Assembly: GCA_965218555.1 (NCBI GenBank)
Contig: OZ244625.1
Location: 2,480,001-2,544,000 of the forward strand
Origin: JAPPLB01 sp965218555
Lineage (GTDB): Bacteria; Acidobacteriota; Terriglobia; Bryobacterales; UBA6623
Length of the DNA: 64,000 nt
Direction: 5' to 3'
The stretch's first letter is position 1; each line of letters begins with the position of its first letter. A program made the translations under genes and the position numbers. Under the pieces are notes generated by a model. The model made no database searches. It was not told the DNA's origin and saw nothing but the letters and a program-made list of their open reading frames with translations. Shown here in pieces: positions 1 to 9,289 of this stretch.

Positions 1-641
1 GTTACCTGGGAGACAGCACACAGGTCTACGGCATGGCGGTGTATCAGGGCAAACTTCACGCCGGGACGTGGCCGAAAGCGACCGTCTACCGCTACGACGG
101 CGACGGCAACTGGGTCAGCATCGGACGCCTCGGCGAAGAGCAGGAAGTCATGGGGCCCAATGTTTATAACGGCAAGCTCTACTACGGCTCACTCCCGCTC
201 GCGCGAATCTTCCGCTACGACGGTGACCACGACTGGCAACCGATAGGCCGAGTCGATCACACGCCAGACGTCAAGTATCGGCGCGCCTGGTCGATGGCTG
301 TTCATCAGGGCAGGCTCTTTGTGGGGACATTGCCGTCCGGCCAGGTCTGGTCGTTTGAGGCGGGCAAGAATGTCAGCTATGATCGCCCACTGACGCCCGG
401 TTGGCGGCACATCGCAGCGGTACGCGATGGCGACGTTCTCAGACTCTACGTGGATGGCTTGGAGGTCGCCCGATCCTCGCGCATGAGCCCGGCGAAGCTC
501 GATCTCACGAACGACGAAGCTCTCCGCATCGGCTTCGGCCAACACGACTTCTACAACGGAGAAATGCGGGATGTGCGGATCTATCGGCGGGGGTTGAGCA
601 GCGAAGAGATCGGACGCTTATCTTCGTCGGTCGCTCCGTAG
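1..641 (+). CDS. C-terminal part of a propeller/LamG-like secreted protein (5' end outside window)
   Basis: The reading frame is open to the left edge, so only the last ~213 residues are present. The first half has repeated units with YNGKLYYGSLPLARIFRYDG-like and HQGRLFVGTLPSGQVW-like strands, typical of a beta-propeller. The second half (from GWRHIAAVRDGDVLRLYVDG to DVRIYRRGLSSEEI) reads as a LamG/concanavalin-type jelly-roll, a carbohydrate- or surface-binding module common in secreted enzymes. The enzyme class cannot be told from this fragment. No partner genes are visible upstream. The stop codon is followed by about 140 bp without features before the convergent PQQ-propeller gene. Confidence 0.7.
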   Translation, partial: YLGDSTQVYGMAVYQGKLHAGTWPKATVYRYDGDGNWVSIGRLGEEQEVMGPNVYNGKLYYGSLPLARIFRYDGDHDWQPIGRVDHTPDVKYRRAWSMAVHQGRLFVGTLPSGQVWSFEAGKNVSYDRPLTPGWRHIAAVRDGDVLRLYVDGLEVARSSRMSPAKLDLTNDEALRIGFGQHDFYNGEMRDVRIYRRGLSSEEIGRLSSSVAP

Positions 642-783
642 GTGATCAACTCGCGCCGGGCGCCCTGGCTGCCTGGAGCCGAAAGCAGTTTTCCCCAGCC
701 TCGCTTCACGGGATTCTATTCCGTCTTGAGCAGCACGCCGCCGAGAGGGCTTGGAAGGGAAGGAGAGGCCGCGCTACGGGTTT

Positions 784-2106
784 TCACCGCGCGGCCAGGG
801 GAACAGAGATGATGTGGTCGTCGTTGCGGATGTAGATGTGGCGGTTGGCGTAGGCGGGGTGGACCCAGTTGACGGCTTTGCGCTCACGGCGGTTGGCGCC
901 CATGGCAGTGGTGGGTCGGATCAACTCGGCGCGGCTGATTTCTTGGTAGCCCTGAGCTGAGAGCCTGGCGATGATGAGTTCCCCGCGGTCGTTGTTGATG
1001 AAGTAGCGGTCTCCGTGGCGAACGATGAACCCCGAAACGTTGCGGGTCCTTTCGACCGTCGCTTGCTGCGATTCCCAGACTCGTTCGCCGGTTGCCCGGC
1101 GTAGGCAACGAAGCTGGCCCGAGCTGCAGAAGCCGTAGATGTAGTCTCCGTCGATGACAGGCGTGGCCATCAGGCTGTGGAGCTTGTCGGTGTCGACGGC
1201 GCTGTCGCTTTCACTTTTCCAAACCATCGTGGAGACGGGATTCTCCAGGTCGAGCCGATAGAGGCGTGCGCCGCTAAAAAACGCCGAGACCATGATGTGT
1301 GGTTCGGCCCAGGCCGGCGTAGCGATCGGCGTGTTCATGCGGATCTTGAAGGGTTGCTCCCAGTAGAGCTCACCGTTTTCGGGGTCCAGAGAGGCAAGCG
1401 CTCCGGCGTGCCAGACGATGAGCTGGCGGGTTCCGCCGGCTTTGATGAGGATGGGGTGCGAGTATCCGGGCTCGGTGTCGACGGCGTCGAGCGCGCGCCA
1501 GATCTCCTTGCCGGTTTCTTTGTCGAGCGCGGCAACCTTGGCATCGGGGCGGCCGGCGGGGATGACGATAAGGCGGTCGCCGTCGACCAAGGGGGCTGCG
1601 GAGAAGCCCCAGGTGGGGAGCTTGGCAGCGAAGTCTTTGCGGTAGCTACGTCTCCAGATCTGCCGGCCGGTTACAGCGTCGAAGCAGTACAGATCCCCGA
1701 CGGCGCCGAGAATGTAGACGCGGTCGCTGTTGACAGTCGGCGTGGCGCGCGGGCCGAGGGCATAGTCGAGACCGGTGTAGTCGACGCGCCACTCGCGTGT
1801 CCAGAGGATCTTGCCGGTTTTCTCGTCGAGGCAGAGCGCTCGCTCGAACCCTTTGTTGGGCTCGGTTTGGCGATAGTCGGTGAGGTAGACGCGGCCAGCG
1901 GCGACGGCGGGGCCGGAGTAGCCTGCCGCGATGGGTGTGCTCCAGCGGAGCTTCAGACCGGTCTTGGGGAACGTCTCGATAATTCCGGTTTCGGTCCAGA
2001 CGCCGCGGCGGCCTTGACCGCGCCACTCGGGCCAGTCTTTGGCCACGATGGGAGTAAGCGCCAAGCAGCAGAGGATGGGCGGGCCCAGGAAACGGAAGAG
2101 AATCAT
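784..2106 (-). CDS. Secreted PQQ-like beta-propeller repeat protein
   Basis: This 440-aa protein has an N-terminal signal peptide (hydrophobic run ILFRFLGPPILCCLALTPIV, then AKDWPEWRGQGRRGVW). WPEWRG is the usual opening of the exported PQQ-binding-like propellers of Acidobacteria and Planctomycetes. Repeats of the form CLDEKTGKILW, CFDAVTGRQIW, ALDKETGKEIW and CLRRATGERVW mark successive blades. These proteins are related to BamB and quinoprotein dehydrogenase propellers, but no dehydrogenase catalytic residues can be assigned, so it is more likely a scaffold or pyrrolo-quinoline-like propeller of unknown substrate. It is convergent with the upstream partial gene and stands alone. A long open frame lies antisense to it and is a shadow. 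Confidence 0.85.
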   Translation of the reverse strand: MILFRFLGPPILCCLALTPIVAKDWPEWRGQGRRGVWTETGIIETFPKTGLKLRWSTPIAAGYSGPAVAAGRVYLTDYRQTEPNKGFERALCLDEKTGKILWTREWRVDYTGLDYALGPRATPTVNSDRVYILGAVGDLYCFDAVTGRQIWRRSYRKDFAAKLPTWGFSAAPLVDGDRLIVIPAGRPDAKVAALDKETGKEIWRALDAVDTEPGYSHPILIKAGGTRQLIVWHAGALASLDPENGELYWEQPFKIRMNTPIATPAWAEPHIMVSAFFSGARLYRLDLENPVSTMVWKSESDSAVDTDKLHSLMATPVIDGDYIYGFCSSGQLRCLRRATGERVWESQQATVERTRNVSGFIVRHGDRYFINNDRGELIIARLSAQGYQEISRAELIRPTTAMGANRRERKAVNWVHPAYANRHIYIRNDDHIISVPLAAR

Positions 2107-2396
2107 GAGTTCAGGCGAAGGAGCGGTTCCCGGTATCCTCCGGATTCAATGCGGCGGCCAAGCTGGTACCATGTAGCCTGTGAAGCCGCACCCCACGGGT
2201 ATCGTCCCGGGGTGCGGCTAAAGCTTGAGCCCTGCTGGATGACTGCTGACAAACCGCGGCAGACCTATACAAAACACGCCGTCATCAAGACAAGCCGATT
2301 CATGTTGATGAGAGCTTTGTTCACAAGCATACAGGAACCCGCTCAGGCTGAGACATGGACTCCGTCAGGGGCGTCTCAGAGAGAGAAGGCAGAACA

Positions 2397-3905
2397 ATGC
2401 GAGTGCACCTCATCAATCCCAGTGACGTTTCATTCGGAATAGGGGTCATCTCCCCTCGCTGGCTTTATGTTCTCGCCGCCGCTACACCGCGGCGGTTTGG
2501 AGACCCCAACGTCGTTGATGAGTGCCTGGAGTTGATCGATCCGGAGGAGATTCAGGAGGGAGATGTCGTTGGCATCGGCATTCACACCTCCAATGCGCTT
2601 CGCGGCTACGAACTGGGGCGGATCGCTCGCGAACGCGGAGCCACAGTGATCTTCGGGGGCATTCACGCCACGTTATTCCCCGAAGAGGTTCACGATCACG
2701 GCGCCGCCCACAGCGTTGTCAAGGGCGACGGTGACGTGGTATGGGGTGAGGCGTTGACTGACTGTGTTAACGATTGTCTGAAACCTCTCTATGACGGCGG
2801 CCGTGTCGAAGCCGGCGAGTTTCTGGCGGCGCGCTGGGAACTGATGCCGCAGGGAGCCTACCTGTTCGGCTCGGTTCAGACCGTGCGTGGGTGCCCGAAG
2901 CACTGTTCGTTCTGCTCGGTGTGGCGTACTGACGGCCAGAAGCCACGCCAACGTACATCAGACTTCGTGATTCAGGAAATTGTCGAATTGCGTCGCCTGG
3001 GATTTCGGTTTGTTGTCTTGGCTGACGATAATTTCTACCCCGTCACTCTAGAGGACCTGCGTCTCGCGGAAGAGCAGAAGAACGAGCAGCGACTGCGTGA
3101 GTTGCGATCGATACGAGCGGAACGATTCGAACTGATGCAGCGTATGGCCGATTTGCCGGGCGACATGATGTTCTTCACGCAGATCACGATGGAAGCGGCG
3201 GAGGATCCGGAATTTCTCGATGCCATGAGCAATGCTCGCATCAAGGGCGTGCTCGTCGGTGTGGAGTCCGTGACGCCCGAAGGTCTGAAAGCGGTCTTCA
3301 AGGAGTTCAACTGTGCCGGAGACAGCTTGGTGCGTCAGCTCCAAACCTTCCAGAAGCACGGTGTGTACATACTCGGGTCATTCATCTTCGGCCTTCCGAC
3401 GGACCGGCCGGATACCTTCCGCGCCACGGTGACGCTGGCCCAGGAGGCCAGCGTCACGTTCGCTCAGTTCGTGACGCTGACACCTTTTCCCGGAACGGTT
3501 GATTTCCAACGCTGGGAGAGGGATCAGGCAAACAACCCTGTTCAGGTCGACGGCGTCCCGCTGACGCGCTACTGGCTCGTTCCCCGCCACCGGCGTCCGC
3601 GGCTCTACATACCGCATCCAAACATGACACACGAAGAGATTCGGCTCCAGGCACATTTTGCTTGGAAACACTTCTACAGCCTGCGTCTGATCTGGAATCG
3701 GGCGCGGACCTGTACAAGAAGCATTCGGTCGCGCATGGCTTTTCTGCTCGTGTCGAAACTCTATCTCGAGATGTACGGCAAGACGGGCATCGCCACTGAC
3801 AGCGCGCGCATCGGTCGCGCGGCGACTTGGGCGCGCTGGCTGGCCAGGAAGTGCCTGCCTCTATTCCGCACGGCCCCCATGCCGGAATTGCAAATGCCTG
3901 CCTAG
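2397..3905 (+). CDS. B12-binding domain radical SAM protein
   Basis: The product is 502 aa. The ATG at 2397 is chosen over an in-frame ATG at 2355 because AGAAGG lies 8-14 nt upstream and the protein then starts with the beta-strand MRVHLINPSD of the cobalamin-binding fold. The N-terminal B12-binding region contains VVGIGIHTSN and ATVIFGGIHATLFPEE. The radical SAM core follows with CPKHCSFCSVW (CxxxCxxC [4Fe-4S] motif) and LADDNFY. A glutamate/arginine-rich insert (EEQKNEQRLRELRSIRAERF) sits after the third strand. Members of this class are methylases or ring-forming enzymes such as HpnR and BchE, and the substrate here is unknown. The gene stands alone with no pathway neighbours. Confidence 0.85.
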   Translation: MRVHLINPSDVSFGIGVISPRWLYVLAAATPRRFGDPNVVDECLELIDPEEIQEGDVVGIGIHTSNALRGYELGRIARERGATVIFGGIHATLFPEEVHDHGAAHSVVKGDGDVVWGEALTDCVNDCLKPLYDGGRVEAGEFLAARWELMPQGAYLFGSVQTVRGCPKHCSFCSVWRTDGQKPRQRTSDFVIQEIVELRRLGFRFVVLADDNFYPVTLEDLRLAEEQKNEQRLRELRSIRAERFELMQRMADLPGDMMFFTQITMEAAEDPEFLDAMSNARIKGVLVGVESVTPEGLKAVFKEFNCAGDSLVRQLQTFQKHGVYILGSFIFGLPTDRPDTFRATVTLAQEASVTFAQFVTLTPFPGTVDFQRWERDQANNPVQVDGVPLTRYWLVPRHRRPRLYIPHPNMTHEEIRLQAHFAWKHFYSLRLIWNRARTCTRSIRSRMAFLLVSKLYLEMYGKTGIATDSARIGRAATWARWLARKCLPLFRTAPMPELQMPA

Positions 3906-4094
3906 CCACCCGCCCCTACGCCGAGCACGCCAGGCGAGCGCAAGGAGGTCTTGGCAGTCATACGAGAGTGGCCAGTGGTTCGTGGCCGGTTTTCCCTTGC
4001 TTTCCTGGCATTGAACGCCGTCATGATACCGGCGGCGCTTGGCTCTGGCATAATATGCGAGTCGGTTTCTCTGGACGGAAAAGGAGCTTGGTTG

Positions 4095-4505
4095 ATGTTC
4101 GGATTGAGAAGTTGGTTGGTCGCCGCGCTTGCGGTTGTTGTGCTGAGTTGCTCGTTGGGGCCGAGCGGCGGACGCCGGTTTGACGGTCCGGGTCCAGTGG
4201 TGCTGCATGTGAAGATCACAACACAGTCCGGCCACGGTGCGGAACTTGAAAAGACCTTTCACGACGCCTTCTATCCGGCGGTGAGCAGCCAGGCCGGATT
4301 TAAGTTTTCGAATTTGCTGAAGGAGCAGGGGGACGACAACAGCTACGTGTTGACGATCGGCTTCGAAAGCGAAGACTTGCGGTTACGGTGGGTTGCGACG
4401 GATCTGCATCAGGAAGTCTGGCCGCAGATGGCCGCTCACATGCGCGGCGAAGGCCCGGACGGCATCGAGGCATTAGGCATCGTTGACGCTCCCGTGGCAG
4501 AGTGA
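4095..4505 (+). CDS. Lipoprotein with ABM-like (dimeric alpha-beta barrel) domain
   Basis: The 136-aa product begins at ATG 4095, where AAGGAG sits 9 nt upstream and the protein opens with a signal segment and lipobox (MFGLRSWLVAALAVVVLSC). A longer frame from 3951 lacks these features. The mature part (VVLHVKITTQSGHGAELEKT ... YVLTIGFESEDLRLRWVATD) has the strand-helix pattern of antibiotic-biosynthesis-monooxygenase-like domains, in which about 90 residues form a ferredoxin-like half-barrel that dimerises. Most lipid-anchored members have no demonstrated enzymatic role. A CATAAT box lies about 45 bp upstream. Confidence 0.7.
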   Translation: MFGLRSWLVAALAVVVLSCSLGPSGGRRFDGPGPVVLHVKITTQSGHGAELEKTFHDAFYPAVSSQAGFKFSNLLKEQGDDNSYVLTIGFESEDLRLRWVATDLHQEVWPQMAAHMRGEGPDGIEALGIVDAPVAE

Positions 4506-4862
4506 GCGGCCCTCGAATCGATTTGGGCCTTATCCAGCAAAACTTTCCATTCGCTGAACGATTTCAAGTAGTCGCAGCAATAACTTAAGCAGCCTTCGGA
4601 AGCCTGAACGGTCGCCGGTCGCATTTCTTCTCCCCAGCGTTGTGGCAAGGCTCCCGGCCGCACTCGCAAGCTCTAGCTCGCGGCAAACGATGTTGATCGC
4701 CGCTTTGTGGCCGTAGTGGATAACGGGGCCGCACAGGCCGGGGTGGTGGTGCTGGACTTCCAGTTCGATTCGACCCCCACCGGCAGGCGCCGGCATCTGC
4801 TGTAGCATTGCGAAGTATAGTCCGGGGCCAGCCGCAGGCCCCAGCCTCCTCAATAGCAGCCT
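4506..4862. other. Intergenic region without a recognisable gene
   Basis: Frames on both strands here are arginine/leucine-rich and show no domain I recognise. The stretch ends at the target-site duplication of the IS481 element. It may be decayed sequence. Confidence 0.5.
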
Positions 4863-4863
4863 T

Positions 4864-5814
4864 CTAGGTGTGGAACCTCAACAGGTTGTCCCCGGTCAGA
4901 CCGATTCGACTGATGGGCGGGTTGGCTTTAAGACTAGCGTGTGGGCGGTGCCAATTGTAGCGGTGGAGCCAGTGTCTGAGGTGTTGGGCACGCTGGGTGG
5001 AGGTGTGATAGGTGTGGGCGTAGGCCCACTCACGTAGCGCGGTCTGGATGAAGCGTTCGGCTTTGCCGTTGGTAGGAGGGGTGAAGGGCCGGGTGAAGCG
5101 ATGGCGTAGGCCGCGTTGGGCACAGCGTGCATGGAAGGCCCTGGAACGGTAACACCCGCCGTTGTCAGTGAGCACGCGGCGGACGCGGATGCCGAGGCGG
5201 TGGTAGTAGTCGAGGGCGGCGGTGAGGAAGGCCGCGGCAGTGGCGGCGGTCTGGTCGGGATAGAGCTGGGAGAAGGCGAGACGGGAGTGGTCGTCGACGC
5301 AGACATGAAGGTATTCCCAGCCGGCGCCGGGGCTGGAGTGGCGGCGGTCCCCGGTGACGCGGTGACCGGCGCGGCGAAAGCGGCCGAGTTTCTTGATATC
5401 AAGGTGCAGCAGGTCGCCCGGGTGGGGATGTTCGTAGCGGCGGACGGGCGGCGGCGGGTCGAGGGCACTAAGGCGAGCAAGCCCCTGGCGGCGGAGGACT
5501 CGACTGACGGTAGCGGGCGCCACCCCAACAGTGGCGGCGATCTGGGCGCCGGTCCAGCGCAGCCGGCGCAAGGCGGTGATGCGGCTGATGAGAGTGGCAG
5601 GTATGCTGCGGGGCGAGCGGTGCGGACGCGAACTGCGGTCGAGCAATCCGTCCGCGCCCTCAGCCCGATAGCGGGCCACCCACTTGCGCACCGTGCGTGC
5701 GCAGACCCCGAAGGCGCTGGCCACCGCCTTCGGGGTCTGGCCCTGGTCGAGAATCCGCCGGACGACAGCGGCTCGACTCTGCGGCGTCAACTTGGCATTC
5801 TGATGGATGTTCAC
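4864..5814 (-). CDS. IS481-family transposase
   Basis: The 316-aa protein starts MNIHQNAKLTPQSRAAVVRR and has two N-terminal helix-turn-helix segments (about residues 15-55 and 75-115). The DDE catalytic core follows: D in LLHLDIKKLGRF, D in VLTDNGGCY and E in NGKAERFIQT. The length and the HRPHASLKANPPISR ending are typical of IS481 transposases. The TAG stop at 4864-4866 lies outside the element, inside the duplicated CTAG target, so insertion itself supplies the stop codon. The gene fills almost the whole element and no accessory gene is present. Confidence 0.93.
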   Translation of the reverse strand: MNIHQNAKLTPQSRAAVVRRILDQGQTPKAVASAFGVCARTVRKWVARYRAEGADGLLDRSSRPHRSPRSIPATLISRITALRRLRWTGAQIAATVGVAPATVSRVLRRQGLARLSALDPPPPVRRYEHPHPGDLLHLDIKKLGRFRRAGHRVTGDRRHSSPGAGWEYLHVCVDDHSRLAFSQLYPDQTAATAAAFLTAALDYYHRLGIRVRRVLTDNGGCYRSRAFHARCAQRGLRHRFTRPFTPPTNGKAERFIQTALREWAYAHTYHTSTQRAQHLRHWLHRYNWHRPHASLKANPPISRIGLTGDNLLRFHT

Positions 5815-5899
5815 TTGGTCCTCCTTCCGGGAAACTTTGTGCTTGGTACCCTCAGTTTCCTCGGTTGGGACCGAGTGAACAACCTATTGAAAGATCACA
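4869..5899 (-). mobile_element. Complete IS481-family insertion sequence with 6-bp TSD
   Basis: This 1031-bp element carries one transposase gene. The ends are imperfect inverted repeats: the right end reads TGTGATCTTTCAATAGGTTG on the minus strand and the left end reads TGTGGAACCTCAACAGGTTG. They resemble the IS481 consensus (TGTG...TTCAATAGGTTGT). TCTAGG is present immediately outside both ends (4863-4868 and 5900-5905), matching the NCTAGN target duplicated by this family. The intact ends, clean duplication and uninterrupted transposase point to a recent insertion. Confidence 0.92.
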
Positions 5900-5905
5900 T
5901 CTAGG

Positions 5906-6392
5906 CTGTTTCCCTCGCGGCCAAGCATAGCGCGTTCAGCGCGTCTCTCGCTTCTTTTCGAGACCACGCCTTCGGATTCTCGGCGGGCGTAGAGTTGAGC
6001 CCATCAATGGTAGAGTTGCTGCCCTAGTGCCCCGATTTATTGCCGCTTCCCTACGGCCGCGTCGGAAAGCGATTCGTTCTGGCACAGGTCGCGATTTCAG
6101 TGTGCGTGAGCGCTGGCCGACCAGCCCCTCTGCGGCCAGTATGGCCGGCAGCCCGTTCGGGCTCGGTCGGCCAATTGCAATCAACCCCGTCCGGTCAAAC
6201 AGAGATCACAACTCCTGGAAACCATCGCTGCACCTGCTGGGTGGAGATTCCCGCTCTCAAACCGAAGCCAGGGGCATCTCGAATCAGGATTCAAGTGCCT
6301 GGGAATCCGGTGCTGGGAATCCGGTTGTGGTGATCTCAAGCGAATTTTATACTGAACTCATCTCCCACGCACGCTTGGTCAAGAGGTTTGAA
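5906..6392. other. Intergenic region upstream of the TPR-like gene
   Basis: About 490 bp with no protein I recognise. A frame open from 6027 runs into the next gene, but its N-terminal stretch is arginine/serine-rich and unlike a secreted protein, while the gene itself has a good signal peptide start at 6393. Confidence 0.5.
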
Positions 6393-7424
6393 ATGAAAGT
6401 TAGATCACTTGTTCCGATAGCTGTTCTCAGCCTGTATCCACTGCTTGCAGTGGCGTCTGCCGAGGACTTCCGACATCATGCAATGCAGGGTAGGGACCTG
6501 AACCCTGAAGATGTCGCGTATTTGGAGGAGAAGGTTGCCGCCGACCCGCACGATCTGGTTGCTCGCTCGAAACTCCTCGGTTACTACTTCGGCCGAGACT
6601 TCCATGTCGACCGCTCAATTCGCGAGAAACGCAAACAACACATTCTTTGGTTGATCCGGAATGCCCCGGAGACAGAAATACTGGCGAGTCCCTATGGGAA
6701 TCTGGAATCGGGAGGATACGAAGAGGCTCGTAAGGCGTGGCATGATCAGATCGCAAGGGATCCTAACAATCCAACGATTCTTTACCATGCTGCTGAGGCG
6801 TTCACTCTCACTGACCGGGAGCTTGCGATTCAGTTGCTTTTGAAGGCGCAATCGCTGGATGGGCACAATCCCAAGTGGGCGCGGGAACTAGGTCACCTGT
6901 ATGAGCTCGGCCGGATCGGAGGCTCGGACGATGACAATGTCAAATTAGCGGAGAAAGCTTTGGCGCAATTCGAAAGAGCGTACGAACTGACGGATGGGCC
7001 CGCTCGTGAGATGTTCCTCGTGGACCTCGCGAAGAATGCTTTCGTGGCCAGACAATACGCTAAAGCTAGGGAATATGCTGGAGCTGCGTTGCATGACAAC
7101 AGTGGCGGCCGGAACCATGGCAACCGCACACATTGGGGTCACCTCACGCTCGGACGGATTGCATTGGCCGAGGGCAATATTGAAGAGGCCAAGTACCGGC
7201 TGATTGCTGCTGCGATGATTCAGGGTTCCCCGCAATTGAATTCGTTTGGGCCGGACATGACCCTGGCCGAGGAGCTTCTTGAGGCGGGCGAGAAAGAAGT
7301 TGTGCTCAGGTACTTCGAACTATGCGCAGGATTCTGGGAGTCGGGCAAAGACGATCTGGCCGATTGGACAGCATTGGTCAAATTCGATAGGAAGCCTGAC
7401 TTCAGCATGAACCTGGATTTCTAA
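6393..7424 (+). CDS. Exported tetratricopeptide-like protein
   Basis: The 343-aa product starts at ATG 6393 with AAGAGG about 7 nt upstream and a signal peptide (MKVRSLVPIAVLSLYPLLAV, cleaved near ASA-ED). The mature chain is helical. It contains the segments DPHDLVARSKLLGYYFG, NPTILYHAAEAFTLTDRELA, NPKWARELGHLYELGR and LVDLAKNAFVARQYAKAREY, which fit degenerate TPR repeats for protein-protein contacts in the periplasm. No catalytic motif is seen. Codon use is a little less GC-biased than its neighbours. Partner and pathway are unknown. Confidence 0.75.
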   Translation: MKVRSLVPIAVLSLYPLLAVASAEDFRHHAMQGRDLNPEDVAYLEEKVAADPHDLVARSKLLGYYFGRDFHVDRSIREKRKQHILWLIRNAPETEILASPYGNLESGGYEEARKAWHDQIARDPNNPTILYHAAEAFTLTDRELAIQLLLKAQSLDGHNPKWARELGHLYELGRIGGSDDDNVKLAEKALAQFERAYELTDGPAREMFLVDLAKNAFVARQYAKAREYAGAALHDNSGGRNHGNRTHWGHLTLGRIALAEGNIEEAKYRLIAAAMIQGSPQLNSFGPDMTLAEELLEAGEKEVVLRYFELCAGFWESGKDDLADWTALVKFDRKPDFSMNLDF

Positions 7425-7454
7425 CTCTTTCTCAGGGAGTTGTCCACAGCGCTG

Positions 7455-7724
7455 CTACCAATCGGCACGCAGCCAAACGAGACAGCAGTTGGCATTGCGA
7501 ATCTGCTCCGAGTGGCCGAATTGCTGGTCCTCGCCCGCCCGGCCATGGCCGTGCACGTTGGTCATGTCGTAGAGAATTATCGCCTCGGGCGTGATGGAGA
7601 GGCTCAGTTCACGTTGCGCCAGGCCCGTCTCCAGCATCTGGCGGTGTTTCCATAGCAGAACGGAAGTGCGGTACACCTCCGTAGCCACTTCAATGCACCG
7701 CAGCGTCGGTAGCGCCAACGCCAT
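7455..7724 (-). pseudogene. Decayed transposase fragment (IS1634/IS4-like)
   Basis: The translated fragment contains ITPEAIILYDMTNVHGHGRA, followed about 8 residues later by QFGHSEQIRNANCCLV. This matches the LYDLTNTYFEG...RFGHSKEKRSDCPLV signature around the first catalytic Asp of IS1634-type DDE transposases. Only about 90 codons remain, without the rest of the DDE domain, and no terminal inverted repeats are evident. The flanking sequence (7725-7931) contains nothing else I can identify. Confidence 0.55.
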
Positions 7725-7931
7725 CCGCGCCTTGCGCTGCTATCGCCTCAGCAGCCTCATCGAGGACTTCCCGGGAAGTCAGACCAATGAGCTCTCACTT
7801 CGGAATGACCGAAGTACACCTATTCGAGTCTCTCATTCCAGCCGTCAGGCTGAAATGGCAAGTATTTTGGATAAGCCCCAATCGATTCCTCTCAGCCGGA
7901 TACGCCGCGCGGGAAACATTCCCGCGCAGAC

Positions 7932-9065
7932 TCAGTCTTTTGACGATGTTTCAACGGCGGGCGCCCACCACACCAGTTCGCAATCGGGCCGCGTCTCCCG
8001 GAACCTTGCGACTCCCTCGGCGCTGACCTTCGTGCCTCCGACGGCAAGTTTCCGCAACGATTTGCTTTTCTGTAGTGCATCGAGAGTTGCATCGCCGACA
8101 TTGGTCTCCGTCAGATACAGGTTCTCTAGTCGCGGCAAGCGCAGGAAGATCGAAGCGGCGCCGTCATCGATGTTGCTCGCGTAGCCGACGCGCAGGCGGC
8201 GCAGCTTCGGCAGTTGCGTCACGACAGCCAGGTCTGCGTTGTCGACGGCCGTGCGGGTGAGATCCAGCTCGCGCAGGTTGACGAGCGGACTGATTTTCGG
8301 GAGCGAATGGAGTTCCTTGCGGCGCGCCAACTCATGGCCGGGCCGGTCAAGCCCGCGGTCGGCGATGTTGGCGCCGCTGAGATTGAGTGACTCCAGTTGA
8401 GTGAGCTGCGCCAACCTGTTCATGTTGGCATCGTTGAGGGCGATGCCCCAAAGCCCCGAGTCGACGCGTTGAATCCCGCTCACATCCAGATGACGCAGCG
8501 TAGGGACCATCTTCAGTAGATCGATTCCCGGACCAAGGATGCGGTTCCCGCCGATCGCAAGCCGCTCGAGCTTGGTGAGCTCGGCCAATTTCTCGAATCC
8601 GCTGTCGGTGACTTCGGAGTGGCTCAGGTCGAGCACGGTCAGAGTTGTCAGCGCCCTGATGTGCTCCAGGACGCGGCTTGTTACCTTCGTTCCGCGAAGA
8701 TCGAGGCTCTCGAGCTTTTTCCAACCCTTGATCTGCGCGATCCCGCTGTCGGTCAGGTGCTCCGCGTGGTGCAGCCGCAGATGCCGCACGTTCTCTAACT
8801 GCTTCAGATGTTCGAGACCGACATCGGTGATCTTTGTGAGGGAAAGGTCGATCGTTTCCAGTTTCGGCAGCTTGGCAACCAGGGCCAGGTCGGCGTCGGT
8901 GATCCAGGTCGAAGTCAGGTTGACTCCGATCGCTTGGCCTTCCGCGTCCGTGGCAACGAAACCGCCCTCGCTCCTCAACCGTTCGATGACGTCCTGATGA
9001 GAGAACTCGGCCGCGAACGCAGCACCGGAGAAGGATAGGCACAAGGCCGCTACCAGCAGACGCAT
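7932..9065 (-). CDS. Secreted leucine-rich repeat protein
   Basis: A 377-aa protein starting MRLLVAALCLSFSGAAFAAE (signal peptide), followed by about ten 23-25-residue LRRs such as LETIDLSLTKITDVGLEHLK, LESLDLRGTKVTSRVLEHIR and LTVLDLSHSEVTDSGFEKLA. These are of the cysteine-poor ribonuclease-inhibitor-like type common in Planctomycetes and Acidobacteria. There is no protease or kinase domain, so a periplasmic binding scaffold is likely. The start at 9065 was chosen for the signal peptide, though an ATG four codons upstream is also possible. A TACAAT -10-like box lies at 9076-9081, ten nucleotides before the start. Confidence 0.85.
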   Translation of the reverse strand: MRLLVAALCLSFSGAAFAAEFSHQDVIERLRSEGGFVATDAEGQAIGVNLTSTWITDADLALVAKLPKLETIDLSLTKITDVGLEHLKQLENVRHLRLHHAEHLTDSGIAQIKGWKKLESLDLRGTKVTSRVLEHIRALTTLTVLDLSHSEVTDSGFEKLAELTKLERLAIGGNRILGPGIDLLKMVPTLRHLDVSGIQRVDSGLWGIALNDANMNRLAQLTQLESLNLSGANIADRGLDRPGHELARRKELHSLPKISPLVNLRELDLTRTAVDNADLAVVTQLPKLRRLRVGYASNIDDGAASIFLRLPRLENLYLTETNVGDATLDALQKSKSLRKLAVGGTKVSAEGVARFRETRPDCELVWWAPAVETSSKD

Positions 9066-9289
9066 GAGCGGCCCCATTGTATCGGACGAGCGAGGCATCC
9101 CCGAGTTTCCGTGAGCCTTGACAGAGGCCGGACGTGACGTTGACGAGCAGCCTGCGCACATCTATACTCGCAAAGTCTCATCGTCGGCAACCCCCATACC
9201 TCTCGATCGCAGACAACGCCACTTCTTCTAAAAAGCCTGTGCAACTCTCTGTTCGAATTCCGGTTCGGCGCCTGAAGCGCGGCGTCGGC

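Noticed and set aside
1177..2442. Long plus-strand frame opposite the PQQ-propeller gene
   Set aside because: It is antisense to a gene with signal peptide and clear propeller motifs, and its composition is that of a GC-rich shadow frame.
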